Of a stretch of DNA of 64,000 bases, positions 1-12,606 are shown piece after piece; position 1 is the stretch's first letter; every line of letters starts with the position of its first letter. Made by a program: the position numbers and the translations under genes. The stretch spans positions 5,756,501-5,820,500 of the forward strand of contig JAMPIT010000848.1 of the NCBI GenBank assembly GCA_026261815.1. Direction: 5' to 3'. The notes under the pieces are model-generated. The model ran no database searches and was not told where the DNA came from. It saw only the letters and a list, made by a program, of their open reading frames with translations. The DNA is from Monarcha castaneiventris obscurior. Taxonomy: Eukaryota > Chordata > Aves > Passeriformes > Monarchidae.

Positions 1-3000
1 ATCAGGAATGTTGGTGGCATCGAAGCTGGGGAAAAGGGTTCCCTGTGTAAAGCAGTCCCTGTCACTGGTGATCCTGCATGGAGCAAGCAGCCTGCCATGG
101 CAGCTGGCAGTGGAGCCAGCCCCAAACTTCTCAGTGCCCCAGGGAGCTGCTGCTCGCAGCCTGGAGGATTGAAGCTCCTTGGCAGGATTTTTAGGGCTGC
201 AGAGTGCTGAGCCCAAGGTGTGGGGGTGATAAGGAGCCACCGCAACGAGCATTTCCCACTCTGAAATGCTGTCCCCTCCATCCTGCGGGCTGGATCCAGG
301 ACCTGCTACATCATTGGGACAGCAGGAACACCTCTGGTGTCTGCACAGTGGCCACGAGGGACTGGGGAGGTTCAGCTGAAGGTGTGAGGAGCCCTCATTC
401 AACCTGCGACACCCATCCCTGTCATCGGCCACCTGAGCGCCGCTAAAGGAAACACCTACCTCTGGTTTGGATTCCTCGTTTGAATTGGGCTCTAAACCCC
501 TTTTTCTGTCCCCTCTGGCCTTTTTCCTGGGGCATTGGTACCTGCAGGCTGCAGACCCCTTCCTGCTCGCTTGCCAGGAAAGCTTTCACAGGGTTTTGAG
601 CTGCTCGTGTGTGGTGCTGGTGTTTGGGTGAGAGCAGCGTGTTCCTGCACCACCTAAGGGGGTGTTGCTCCCTGGTGGGGCATTTTCCCATCCCTCCAAG
701 TGCTTTGAGAAAATGTGGGGATTTTTCCCACTTGAGCTCTAGGGAGATTCTGCAGCTGTATTTCACAACAAGTAAACCGTGGTAAAAAATGTGCATTTTA
801 GTAACGCCGAGGCTCGTTCTGCTCTCAGCAGAGCTTTAGTGCCAGGATCTGCTGTGCTGGCTGATGCACCAGCATGGAAGGGTTTTTCCTAGATCCTAAA
901 CTGTGTTTGTGTGTCCACGAAGTTCAAGAGGGAGCTTTTCCTTCTCAGCCCAGGCAAAATTGCCTTGGTGAGGGGGGCCTGTGACAGGAATCCTGCCAGA
1001 GCACGGTGCCCTGCGCTCTTTCATGCAGGCTGTGCAGGGATGCTGTGATGCAGGAGCAGTGATCCTGCTCCCTGCTCCCCAGGGGCATCTTTGGGGAGTG
1101 AATTATCATCTCTATTCTTCCTGCAGAAATAAATTTAAATACAAATTCTTCCCGGTTGCTTCTGGTGTTACAATGATCAGACGGGGTCAGCACGATGCCC
1201 GATTTCCAGCCAGGGGAATTGATGGGGAGGAGGAGGAGGAGGAAGAGGAGGACCCAGCCTGGGAATACCAAATCCACACTGCTGTGAGACCCTGGGAGTG
1301 CCCGTGGTCCTTGGGAGCCCCTGTGCTGGGGGGCCCTGCAGCATTTCTGTAGGATTCATCAGCACCATCAAACCTTTCCCCGAATTTTCCTGGTAGGATG
1401 CTGCAGCTTTGCCTCTCCAAACACACCCTCTCTCTTGCCTTTTAGGCTGATAAATTGACAACAACTATTTTGCCAGTGCACCATCATAAATTATGGATAA
1501 TTAAAATCTACTGGTCATGTGATGGGTATTAATCTGCAACCAGTGCTCCCTTCTTCTTTTAAGGACCCTTCAGAAATGGGATCTGAGCTGGTACGAGCCC
1601 GAGTCAATGTAGCAAATGCATTTCTGTGAAATGTTCTGTTTTGACTTTTACAATAAATTGTCCATTGCAGTGATAAACATGATCCCTTTTTCCTTGTTCC
1701 AGAACTGCTTTGCCATTCTGGAAGATAAAATGCATTCTTTCCCTTCCTACTTTCGAAGCCAACTCTGTTTTGAAGTAGCATAAATCTTTCTTTGGAGATG
1801 GAGAATTTTGGATGGAGAACAAAGTCCAGCAGATTTTTAATTTGGGGCCCATCTCATTCTCATTTGGCAGGCAGCTCCTGTTGATTTGCAAATGTAGATT
1901 TTTTTTTTTCAATTTTTTTTTTCTTTTAGGCCCTGAATGTGGGCAAGGGCTTCCTCTGAAAAGTGGTTGAGCTACTCAGTGGGACAACCCTGCGTTCTCC
2001 AGAGTGGTCTTTGATGGGTTGCACAGCAGAAAATGTTTGAAGCTCCATTTTTTGCCTTGGGCTTTAAGTCAGGGATTGAGAACTAAATAATGAATGTCCA
2101 TCCATTCATAGAAAATGTTGCTCTCTCTGCATGCACAGAGGGGAGGCTTTAATCTGGTTGTTTTGGGAACAATGGGAGACGTTTTGAAGACCCGTCTGAC
2201 TTGTGTATAACAACATGTTTGTTTGGGCTCCTTCTGAATAACCTTGTCCAGGAAAGGACTTGATCCATGGAAGTCCTTGTAGCAGAGGAGACGTCACGAG
2301 ACAAAAAATTCAGCATCAAAACTGTACAAGTTTCTCTGATTTATTTATGATTCCTCCAATCAATGATTGTCCCCTGAATCAGTGTTCCAAAGCCTGTGGG
2401 TGTTACAGCACCGTAACTGCAGGGTAAATCCATGAACAGCTCTGTGCTTGGACCTCTGAGCCTGCAGCAGGCACCAGGATCAGTCTGTGCATCTGTAATG
2501 GAGAAAACATTCCATGAATAAACTGTATTTTGCTTCTAACAGACCAGAGCATCCTATAACTTGGAGTGCATGGCTGATCCTCGTGCCAGGGCAGTGGGAG
2601 AGCACCTGGAACTTTGCAGAGTCCTTCCAGCTTTTCCTCATTGTGAGGATGGGCACTGCCAGCTCCTTTCCTGGGGGTCGTTGTTACCCTTGTGATATTT
2701 CTGCAGCATTTGCAGAAAAATCTCTATTTTCACTCTGCATCTCTTTCCTGCTGGGTACAAGGAGCAGGAGGTGAGGATGCTCCACCACCACAGACTGGCC
2801 CCACTGGGAGGGGGGAGCATTTTCCCCTCAAGGTGCAATTTTTCCCTATTACCTTTGTGCTCCTCTGGTTTTTTGTTTTTTTTAACAAAACGAGCTCTAA
2901 AGGCTTTTACCATAAGTTGGGTTATATCTTGCAGTATAAATGAAGCATATAATTGTGTTTTCCTAACAGCTTGACATTAAAAATAAGTTATTGTGTTGCT

Positions 3001-3180
3001 AATGTGTTTTTCCTGACAATTTTCCATCCGGTGAGTGCGAGGCTTCTGTCTGAACTGTCGTGCAGCAGCACCTCTGCCTCCTCTTGAGCTCTGATTCAGT
3101 ATTCCTCAAGTCAGGCTGAAGTGTTAGTGTGATTAGAGCTTTCATACTATTAATTCCTAATTGGAGGTTGGAGCTCTAAT
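1..3180. other. Unique intronic sequence
   Basis: No repeat family or gene was recognised. A short GGA-triplet run lies near 1228-1253 and T-rich stretches near 1898-1927. The open frames here are short, with no splice-site context or recognisable domains. Confidence 0.5.
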
Positions 3181-3189
3181 GTTCCACCT

Positions 3190-3372
3190 TTGTGATTTTA
3201 CACTCGTTTTAATATAATTCAATAATGCATAATGTATGTTCTATAATATTGCACATAAATTATATATGCCATGTACTATATTCTATGGTAATATAAATTA
3301 GCTGTTATCTAATAGATGATCTAAATTATATGATGTATTCTGTATGATGTATTAGATATCATTTATGTCATT
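3190..3372. other. Very AT-rich block
   Basis: About 180 bases are dominated by A and T, with many TATA, ATTATA and TAATAT steps and a loosely repeated GATGTATT theme near 3338-3352. It could be a matrix-attachment-like or simply low-complexity segment. No gene content is visible. Confidence 0.5.
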
Positions 3373-3639
3373 ATAGTGGATACCTGGGGATACATAGCTC
3401 AGCTTCAGCAGGAAGAAATCTCCCAACAAAACTTACTGGAACAAGCACTGATCACACCACTCTTTAAAAAACGGGAAAAAAAAAGATAGAAAACTGCATT
3501 AAATTGCCTGATTTTGCAGCTGTGTGGCCAGATTTAAATATATTAATTATCTGCCTCTCCCCCACCTTTTCCTATTGTTTCCCTCTGGAGATTTTGTTCT
3601 GATGGATGCCATTTCTTCCCTGAAAAATGGCCCTGGCTG

Positions 3640-3960
3640 CTGCGGGCGAAATCCGCGCGTTGTGCCACAGAATCTCTCTCCGCCGCCCTCATCTTTTGCA
3701 TGGATTGCTTGACCTCTGCAGATATAATTAAATCTCTTCCTGATGATTGTGAGGTTGCAGCTCGGCTCTGTGGCGAAGGGAACCGGGAGGGAAGTGTTAA
3801 ACAGGGCCCCGGGCCAGGAATTGTTCTTACGGGGAGGTTTTGGAGCGCTGGTTTGTGTTGGTCGCTGCACGTGGCTTCGGAGGAGCCTGACTTGCAGAAT
3901 CCGGGCCAGCCTTGGTCTGAGGCAGCTTCTTGACCTCTAATTCTGGGCTGGACGTGGACA
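3640..3960. promoter_or_regulatory. CpG-rich patch
   Basis: Roughly 19 CpG dinucleotides occur in about 320 bases, including GCGGGCGAAATCCGCGCG near 3639-3660, against a background that is strongly CpG-poor. No TATA box, start codon with splice donor, or recognisable exon was identified. It may be an unmethylated regulatory element or a weak promoter. Confidence 0.35.
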
Positions 3961-5255
3961 CAGGAGGTTGAATTTCGCCAGTGTTTTAAATGTAGAAGGT
4001 TTATTTTTTTTCTGTTGGTTTGAGGGCTCAGCACCTTGCTCTCATGCTGCCTTTTTTTCCTGGGTTCCTAAGGATCTCATGACTTTGCCGGTGCTAGAAA
4101 AGGGGGGTGAGAGTTTGAGGACCTGTGGGGTGGGTGGCAGAACTTGCTGCAGCTCTGCCCTGAGCCTCCTCTCCCCGTTCCCAATGAGCATCATCTTCCA
4201 GGCAGCAGAGAGCCTCAGCCTCGAGGAGAAGGTCTGGGACAGCCCTGGCACCGTGGTGCTCAGGGGAGGTGCAGGACAAGCCCTGGCACATGGCACCCTC
4301 CCCTCTGGTGATGTGCCACCGTCCTCACTAGCACCCAGGTTTTATTTCCCCCACAACCCCATGGATCCTGTTCCACCCCCCAGTGGCAAGGAGCACTTTT
4401 TTGTCAGATTTAGCTGGATCACCTTAGCAGGTTTCTCTTCCCACAAAACCTACCAATGAGTCAGAGTTTCCATCCCCATCTGGGCTCGTCAGGGAGGCTC
4501 CATCCCCTTTCTTTCCAGCTGTCTGCCTGTGCACGGTGCTTTTCCTCTCCACTTTAGAAAAAACAATCATCTTCCTCTCCATCTCTGTTCTTGCCAGTGG
4601 CCAAGGCTGGGAGATAAGAGCTGTGTCATGGCTCTGCCGTTTATCCTCTCCAGGAACTGGCCTAGATCTCCCTCTCCAGAAGCAGCAGCTCAGTTCAGGG
4701 CTCCCCAGACATTTGGGGGTTATTTTAGGATTAATTTGAGCCACCCTGAGCACTGAGCATCCATTGCAGGAGATTCATGTCTGTGGACAAGTGCAGGCAG
4801 AGCCTGGGACATCTGAAAGGCTTCTCTCTTCCAAAGATGTGGACCTCCACGTTTATACCAATGTAAGAGTTTCACCTTTCCAGCCAGGTTCACCCAGCAG
4901 TTTATTTTGCACATCTCCCTGGGAAGGTTCCAGGGCTGTGTAGGCTCTTTGGGAGTTGTCAAGCCTTTTGAAAACCCTCAAATGCAACAGTTTTAGTGTG
5001 AAGGATGATGCTGGGAGGGGGAGGACACTGTGGTAGTGGAGAGCTTGGCCTCATGTGGTGCTGGTCCATGTGGGGAGCTGGTGGAGCTCAGTCCTGTTCC
5101 AGCAGGGCAGGCTGAGCTCCTTTCTCCCCTGAGAGCTGAACTCCTGGTCAAGGATGAGCTGTTTGATTCCACCCCACCATCACCTCTCCTTTATGCCATG
5201 GGGAAGGTGCTCCCAGGGACCTTTGTGGTGCTGTGGGAGGGCACAGGGTGAGCTG

Positions 5256-5729
5256 CTGAAGGCCCCCAACGTAAGAAGGACCTGGAGCTGTTGGAGTGAG
5301 TCCAGAGGAGGCCACAGAGATGCTCCAAGGGCTGGAGCCCCTCTGCTCTGGAGCCAGGCTGGGAGAGCTGGGGGTGCTCACCTGGAGAAGGGAAGGCTCC
5401 AGGGAGAGCTCAGAGCCCCTTCCAGTGCCTAAAGGGGCTCCAGGAGAGCTGGAGAGGGAATGGGGACAAGGGTCTGGATTACAGGTCAACAGGGAACGGC
5501 TTCCCACTTCCAGAGGGCAGGGCTAGATGGGATATTGGGAAGGAATTGTTCCCTGTGAGGGTGGGGAGGCCCTGGCACAGGGTGCCCAGAGAAGCTGTGG
5601 CTGCCCCTGGATCCCTGGCAGTGTCCAAGTCCAGTTTGGAGAGGGCTTGGAGCAACCTGGGATAGTGGAAGGTGTCCCTGCCTGTGGCAGGGGGTGACAC
5701 GAGGTCCAGCCCAAACCATTCTGTGATTT
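5256..5729 (+). repeat. CR1 LINE 3' end, 5'-truncated
   Basis: The stretch follows the CR1 3' region in sense order, from GGCCCCCAACGTAAGAAGG through AAGCTGTGGCTGCCCCTGG to CCCAAACCATTCTGTGATT. At about 470 bp it is one of the longer + strand copies in the window. It lacks any reverse transcriptase coding region and is inert. Confidence 0.92.
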
Positions 5730-7055
5730 TGTTGCATTGCTTACAGTTACTGAACCCTAACATACTTTATTATTTTTGTCAACAAATAACAAATCCGTTC
5801 CCTGTTTCTTAGTTTTCTTGAGTGCTTCCTTGAACAGAGGGGCTTTATACACTGAGCCATCTCAGAACATTGTGCCTGCAGTGGAAGAATGATGTATTTT
5901 TAGGGAATTAGATCTGTAGTCCCTACTGTCAGAAGAGGGGCAGTTTGCCCTGGAGTCTTCAACAAAAAGAAGAGAAACTTTGACAGCATGGAAATAAAAT
6001 GTATGAAAACTTTAGTGACTTCTAACTGAATTATTTTGGTTTGTCTCAGCTTATGCAATGGCCCGAAAAAGTATTAGAATATTATATGTAGAAGAAGAAG
6101 CAGAAGTACTGGGGGGGGGGACATAAAGCACAGAAACTGGGGCTTGTAGCACTGGAAAATATTTCCCCCCCCAGTCAGATCCTGCTCTGTTTGTCCGTGC
6201 TCAGCCCAGGGAGGCAACTTTTCCCCTGCTGCATTATCTTGTCTCTAAATAGCGTTCAAAGGAGAAGAAGAATGTGCTGTTAAAAATATCAAACTTTTGG
6301 GGATGGCTGGCAGACTTTAGCACTGATAAGCATTGTTGATTGAAGATCAAACAGCCCTTGAAGAAAAACCTTCCAGCGAGCACCGTGGGTCCAGCCCTGC
6401 AGCCAGACACTGAGGTCAGCCTTCAATCCAGGGATATTTAGGGACCCACACTGGAATTATGGTCTGGGCTCCTCTACCCCAGCCGGATGTTGGCGACATG
6501 GTGGTTTAAACTTGATAAATCTGTTCAAGCTGAGAACAGCATTTATTATGTGCCAAGAGTCTGCGTTAGTAGGAGGTAGTTTTATATATATTTTTTTTTT
6601 CCTCCACTTAAGATAAAGAGAAAAGGCTGCAGGTCATAATGTGAACTGAAGACTGCTGGCATTTGTTTTTTAATTAATTGACAACCTGCATTTCTGTGTC
6701 AAGGTGGCAAATTAATAGTGGGTGGCCATCTGTTTGCAAAGGAGATAGTTCTGGCTGTGCCAAACATGTGGGGTATTTAACCATTTCATTTAAATCAGAT
6801 CAGAATGGTGGTGTTTTGAACATTTGATGAAGTTGGTTTTTCCATTTAAGAGTTGGGCTTTGGAAAGGGGAAAAATATTGAAATGGTCTTTTTAGCTTCA
6901 TAAACTTGCAGGCCTTTAAGTGAATTGTTTGGCATATTTGGCCTTTGTTTTAGGAGAGGATAAATCCTGGTGGGTATAACAACATGGAGCTTCAATCACC
7001 TGTGGAAGTGGGGTACCAGGTTTGTGTGAGAACACCAAAGAAACAAATACATGTT

Positions 7056-7115
7056 AAAAATCATAAAGGAGCTCAGGCTGGAAGGGACCTCTGGAAGTGT
7101 ATTTGAGCTAATTTC
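7056..7115 (-). repeat. Short CR1 3' fragment
   Basis: The bases AATCATAAAGGAGCTCAGG followed by CTGGAAGGGACCTCTGG resemble the antisense start of an older CR1 tail. The match fades after about 50 bases, so the call is tentative. Confidence 0.45.
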
Positions 7116-7392
7116 AATAGCACCTTCTGGGATTGAGATGGCAGGAAAGAAAAATATCAATAGATTTTCTGCTCTAATACAGTGAGAGTCTCAGTGGTGG
7201 TGGCTGCAATCAAATGCTAAATAGAAAGTTTGCAATAAAAAGGGCTTTAGTTAGAATTAATAAAATGTGAAATGCCTCCTTCCTTGGAAAACATGTGATA
7301 TTGACTGAGATTTAGAAATATGTCCTGGGAGCAGGGATCTGGACTGCAGGCTCCAGAGCTGGCTCTGGCATCCATTCCCTTCAAGCATTACT

Positions 7393-7420
7393 ATTATTTA
7401 TTTATTTATTTATTTATTAT
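7393..7420. repeat. (TTTA)n microsatellite
   Basis: About six consecutive TTTA units followed by an A/T-rich tail. Confidence 0.9.
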
Positions 7421-7559
7421 GGTTTTTAAAAATTTTATTTTTTGCCTGGAAAGGTCACAATGTGCAAGATTGAGAGGAAATTACTGAAGAGCTGGAATCA
7501 AGGTCAGCCTTGCACAAAATGATCATCCTCTTTTCCCACTCCTTCACCTTCCTGTGCTG

Positions 7560-7612
7560 TGCATGGCAGGGGGATGATCTTTAAGGTCCTTTCCAACCCA
7601 AACTGGATTCTA
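7560..7612 (+). repeat. CR1 extreme 3' end fragment
   Basis: The segment contains GATGATCTTTAAGGTCC and TTTCCAACCCAAACTGGATTC, the last ~50 bases of a sense CR1 copy. Everything upstream of it is missing. Confidence 0.75.
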
Positions 7613-8197
7613 AACCAGGATCCTTGTATCGCAGGCAAATCCAAGTTTATCATGGAAACTTTCCTGATTAAGTTTGATTTTAAGTCCTGCTATCCAGAGC
7701 TGCCCTCCAGAAGCTGCATGTGAAGCCACAGATAGTTCCCATTTTCAGGAAAGCACTGCTTGAATTCTCTGGGAAATGAGGATTTTAACATCCTCTTGTT
7801 TTGAGGAATTGTCTCAGGATGTTCTGAAGCTCAACTGGAGCTTCTCATTTGCCGCCAGAGCTGGAAATCTTGGATAGCTCAGAGGCAGGAAGAGCTTGGT
7901 GCTGGATCTGGGGCCTGAGCTTGTGTCACTGTCACCGTGCCATGGGGACAGTGCCAGCTTGGAAGGGATGTTCTGCTTGGCACAAAAAGGTCTCGAGAAC
8001 AGGCTGCTTCCTTTCTTAGCACAGTTACAGCAGGAAGGCTGCAGGACCCACAGGCTCCTGGAGAGCTGCTGGGGCTCTTCCCATCCCTGGGACACCAGGC
8101 CGCAGTGCTGAGGGACCAGATGTCCTCAGGAGCTGTGAGATAGGGCTGCTGCTTGCTGTCCTGCTCTCTGGGTGTGGGCATGTGCTTCCAAACACGT

Positions 8198-8302
8198 GGA
8201 GATGTGGTGCTTGGGGACATGGTTTAGTGGTGGCCTGGGCAGTGCTGAGCTGATGGTTGGACTCGATGATCTTGGAGGCCTTTTCCCACCTTCATGATTC
8301 TC
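8198..8302 (+). repeat. CR1 3' end, older subfamily
   Basis: The order GTGGTGCTTGGGGACATGG, GGTTGGACTCGATGATCTT, and a terminal TTCATGATTCTC is the tail of a CR1 subfamily different from the abundant one in this window. The copy at 55513-55747 belongs to the same type. Confidence 0.85.
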
Positions 8303-9117
8303 TGGTGGCAGTGTGGGACGTACAGCAGGACAGGGGCCAGCTGGGCCACCTGAAACTGGGGGCCTCATCCCTTTGGCCACTGTGGAGCCACTAACGAGGC
8401 CAGTGGGATGATCCAGCCTTCTTTGGGGCTTCTCTGGATTTGGTTTGGGCTCCTTGGGGCTGTCCCCTGCCAGGCCAGGAGTTGGACTTTGATGATCCAT
8501 GAGAGTCACTTGGAGGTCGGAATACTCTGTGATAAACAGAACCTCCCAGAGTGAAACCCAGCAACACCAGGCTGAGCTGAGTTAAAAATGAAGAAATGGG
8601 TGTGACTGAAGGTTTTGGAGTGCGGTGCATTGCCGGGTGCAGTGACGGAGCCAGGCTCTGCAGGGCTGGTTGGCCAGTGAGCTCCATGCCTTGTGTCCCT
8701 GCCTGGGCTCTGGTGAGGCCCACAATGAGTGGGAGCTGCTCATCCCTCACAGCCCTGGAGCCCCGTGAGGCTCAGCTTTGAGCCCTGGTCGTGTTTGTGT
8801 GTGGCAGGCGTGACTGGAGCGCCTTGGTGAAGAACAAAGCTCTGTCCGACGGGGGTGGGAAGGAGGTGACAGTGGAAAGTTTAATTCCCTGCTTGTCTCA
8901 GCCACAATTCGGGCTTGGTTTCCCTCTGCAGAGGCTTCCCCTCTCCCTCTCTGCTGCCCAAGTGTTGCTTCTGTTGCGTTTGTTATTTATTTTCTCCCTA
9001 GCCCGGGGGCTGCTGCGAGAGGTGTCTCTTTGCTCTGCCGGCTGTTCCTGATGCTTCCTTTTCCTTGCTAATACCAATTGTTTCTGCCAAAAGCTCTCGG
9101 TGGTGTTATGTAAACCT

Positions 9118-9410
9118 CGAATCACACGCTAACGCTGCGATCCGGGGGCTCCCAAAGGCGCTGGGTGGGATTCGCCCCCGCGCCGAGTGCTGTGCCAGGG
9201 GTCCCCTGGGCTGCTGAGCCGAGGGATGGGGTGGCCCTGGCCATGACAACCCCGGCCATCTGAGCCAGCATCGCCGCTGTCCCTGGCAGCTTCAGTGGGA
9301 GGCAGGAGAGCTCCCAGCGAGGCGCTCAGGGCTGGGATGGAGCTGTTTGTAGGGCGCGGTACCTGCGGAGCAAAGCTGCGTTTTCGGCACACGGGGCTGT
9401 AGCGGTGTTG
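9118..9410. promoter_or_regulatory. Small CpG-island candidate
   Basis: About 23 CpG dinucleotides fall within roughly 290 bases of high GC content, with sharp edges against CpG-poor flanks. Clusters include TCGCCCCCGCGCCGAG near 9171-9187 and GGGCGCGGTACCTGCGG near 9352-9368. Such density inside a large intron can mark an alternative promoter. I see no convincing first exon with an in-frame donor here, so the call rests on composition alone. Confidence 0.4.
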
Positions 9411-9731
9411 GTGGATGCTGTGAGAGGGTTCTGCTACCACTTGGTGCATCTCCACCCCATCCCTGCCCTCGGTCCAGGGCAGGGCCTGCCTGAGCAGTCC
9501 CTGTGCTTGCTGCCAGGCAGCTCGTGGAATTGGAGCTCCTGGAGCGTGTTCATGGAGATACCGTGTTCCTCCAAGGCTCCTGGGTGGGCACCTCTTCTCC
9601 TCAGCCAGATAGTGTTCTATCCAAACCAGTTATTTACCTGGGAAGTGATATTAGCAAAATCCTGATGAGTTTCCAAGTGCTGCTTTATGTGATTTGGCAG
9701 CCAGGATTTTCTCAAAAAAGAAAGAAAAAAA

Positions 9732-9754
9732 AGAGAGAGAGAGAGAGAGAGAGA
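9732..9754. repeat. (GA)n microsatellite
   Basis: About eleven GA dinucleotides, preceded by an A-rich purine run from 9716. Confidence 0.92.
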
Positions 9755-10289
9755 TCCACCATTGCTGTGTGCCCAACCTCTTCCCCATCCACTCCACTGC
9801 TTTTGGGAGATTAAAAAGAGATTAAATCCTGCTGAGCTGGCAGGTGATGTTGATGAATGTTTGGAGGGGATTAGGGTAAATCCATTCCTCCTTCTGATTT
9901 AGCTCAAGATTTGAAGTCATTGATAAAATTGGTCCAGGTTTTACCTCTGAAACCTCCTTTGAGCCGGTGAAGGTGTAAATGAAGGCAGAGCATGTTCTCG
10001 GAGCAGAAATGATAATAAATTAGCTTTTGTAAGGCTGATGAAGGTTTAAGATTGCTGTGCATCTACAACTATTGCAGTGTCCAGTTAATCCTCACTGCCA
10101 CAGAATTCAAGGATGCCCAGGTTGGTTCCTCGGCTGGGGGCATCCATCCTGGTGCTCCTGCTGCAGTGCAGCAGAGCTGTGAGATGCTCTGCAACAACCA
10201 ACCTCCTATGCAGGACCCTGTTCCCATGAGGCACTCGAGTTCCCACTAAAAAATGCCATTTCTCAGACTAGGGTTGGTGTTGAATGGAC

Positions 10290-10333
10290 ACAGCTTTGGC
10301 TGGGGCTCAGGGGCTGCATCCAGCCAAAGCTGT
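10290..10333. other. Hairpin with 14-bp perfect arms
   Basis: ACAGCTTTGGCTGG at 10290-10303 and its exact reverse complement at 10320-10333 enclose a 16-base loop. No CR1 or LTR sequence is recognised around it. Confidence 0.85.
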
Positions 10334-11523
10334 CTGGGTGTTCTGGCACTGTTTTGGTTCTGTGGTGGCATTGCAGTGGGACTGGATGTTAAAGAGGATG
10401 TTCTGGCAGCCTCCAGCAGCTGTTGGACCTCTGTGCACCCTCCAGCAGGGAACAGGGATGGTGGGGCTCCAGAGGGTGTTCCTGTAAGGTGTCCCAGCAT
10501 CCAGAAGATTGTCCTCAGAAGAACCCTGAACCTGCAGCGTTGCCATTTGGGCCGAGGACCAGTGCTGGGACTGGCACCAGCAGCATGTGCTGGGTGGTGC
10601 TGGGGCTGCAGGAGAGGATTCTGATTCCAAGGAAATACTTGGAACAAGGCTCAGCACCAGCACTGAGCAGCTGTCCTGGTGGTGGGGAGGAATAACCTTC
10701 ACTTCCCTGTGTTGCCCGTGGTCAAATGAAGCCCTTGAGGCGCAGGAGGAGCTGCTGGGATGGCAGGAGGGCAGCGGTGGAGCCTCCACCCCGGAGGAGC
10801 TTTATAAACCAGGGCTGGGCATTGCTGCCAGAGCTCTGCACTGCCCATGGCATCCGTGACACAGCAGAGAGGGGGAAAAGCTCTGTGCAAAACCACTTGG
10901 GTGGTTTTGGTGAAGAGCTCCCACCTGCTGCCCTGTTTGGAGTCTTCCCCTGGGACTGCCCGTTCCAGAGGGCATGGCTTGGTGATCCCAGCATTTCATC
11001 CCACCTGTGCCCACCTGAGTTCTGAGTTTCCCTGCATGGAAAGGGTGGTAGCAGTGGCAGCTCAGGGGTAGCAGCTTTGCAGGTATCTCTGTGCTGCTTG
11101 GCAAAACTGACATTTAGGGGTCACCTGGATACAGCTAAAGGCGCCAGGTGACTGATGCTGGGTGTGACCTGGAGCTCCAGGCTCTGTAAAATAAGGCTGA
11201 AGTCAGAGATGGTGTGGACAAGCAGCATTGTGGTACGGAGGATACCAAGATCAGGCTTGTTCCCTGTGGAGCAAATCTGCTTCCTCTGAGCTGCTTTGGA
11301 TTTATCCAGCGATAGCAGCAAACACAGCCCCCTCCCATCCTCAAGGATGCTGGTGGGGTGGGTAGGAAGCCTGATAATGTCACAGACAACTGGGAATACT
11401 TTCGAGAACATAACTGGGAACAATTTAGAAAGCAAGGACTTCTTTTTTTTGGTGTGTCATTGGATTATATGCTTTTCTAGAAAGTAGGAGGAAAGAGATC
11501 TTGAAATTAAATGTATTATTAAA

Positions 11524-11547
11524 CTTCCTTAACTCTCATTAAGGAAG
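11524..11547. other. Hairpin with 9-bp perfect arms
   Basis: CTTCCTTAA and TTAAGGAAG are separated by six bases, in AT-rich unique sequence. Confidence 0.8.
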
Positions 11548-12453
11548 AGGATTTGGAGGGAAGTGTTTTCCAGTTTCTTCATCGTGTTCCTGCACAAGCT
11601 GGTGTTTGCCAAGTTGGTATTCTTGACTCCTTCAAGAAGAGCAAAAATGAAAGTTAAATTCCTTGTATATTGGAAAAGAATATTTGGTATCCATTGTTTG
11701 TGGTAATGGTAGTTTGTTTAAAATAAAGTTACCCTTGTATGTGCTTAGTTTGACTCTAAACAGCAGAATAATGGCTTTCATAATGTCTCTGTTAGAGGAG
11801 TATTGTTTGAAAGCACTTTGGGCTTACATTAGTTGAGTGCAAATGAATTCCTGCTCTGGAGCAAGTAAACCCCAGCGGGGCTGGATGCTGGGAGCTGCCA
11901 GTGTGATGTGGGGATGTGCATCACGCAGGTCTCTGGGGGCCAGTTCTTGATGTAATTCTTCATGCTCCTCATCTTCCCTCCTCCCTTCACTCACCTCAGT
12001 GATGCAGCATCTCACCCCAACAAAGAGGTTCCACATTTACATCTGAAACTGGGGGCACTGGGCAGCGTGAGGAGGGCGACCAAGAAGCTTTTCAATGCTT
12101 TAAATAAAGCCTCTCCGTGTGTCAGCACATGAGTAAACAGACTTTGGTGAAATATCTTCTATTTGCTCATCTGAACAACAGACACTTGCAGTTTGGGGGA
12201 TTTCTTGGTTTTTTATTTTCCTAACTGTGATGGGAGAATGGGAAGCAGTAGGAAAGAGCTCGCTGCTGGTGCTGGGGTGTGCCAGGAGTTGCATCAGTAG
12301 CTCTGGGGTGTGTGAGGTGCCTTGCATGAGCACCAGAGGCTCCTGTGCACCCCTGTCCAGAGCCAGCTCCCAGAGCTGCAGGTGCACACACAGGGTGGGA
12401 GCTGAGGCTGCTGAAAACTCAGCACTGGCTGATTTTCCGGCAGTATCCAATGA

Positions 12454-12606
12454 TGTGGCTGCCCCTGGATCCCTGGAAGTGCTCCAGGCCAGGTTGGACA
12501 GGGCTTGGAGCAGCCTGGGGTAGTGGAAGGTGTCCCTGCCCATAGCAGGGGTGGAATGAGATGGGTTTAGGGTCCCTTCCAGCCCAGCCCAGGCCGTGGC
12601 TCTGTG
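12454..12606 (+). repeat. CR1 LINE 3' end, 5'-truncated
   Basis: It begins at GTGGCTGCCCCTGGATCC and runs in sense order to CTTCCAGCCCAGCCCAGG. The terminal part is altered relative to sister copies (CCAGCCCAG instead of CCAACCCAAACC). Confidence 0.9.

Larger units (their letters stand above)
5740..7550. other. AT-rich unique sequence, possible conserved non-coding DNA
   Basis: The stretch contains no gene, and no open frame of even 60 codons lies fully within it. It has a ten-G run at 6111-6120, a TTTA microsatellite at 7393-7420 and a weak CR1 fragment at 7056-7115. Blocks at 6230-6420 and 6650-6960 are non-repetitive and AT-rich with TAATTA-type homeodomain cores, so they look like candidate non-coding regulatory DNA. 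Confidence 0.35.
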
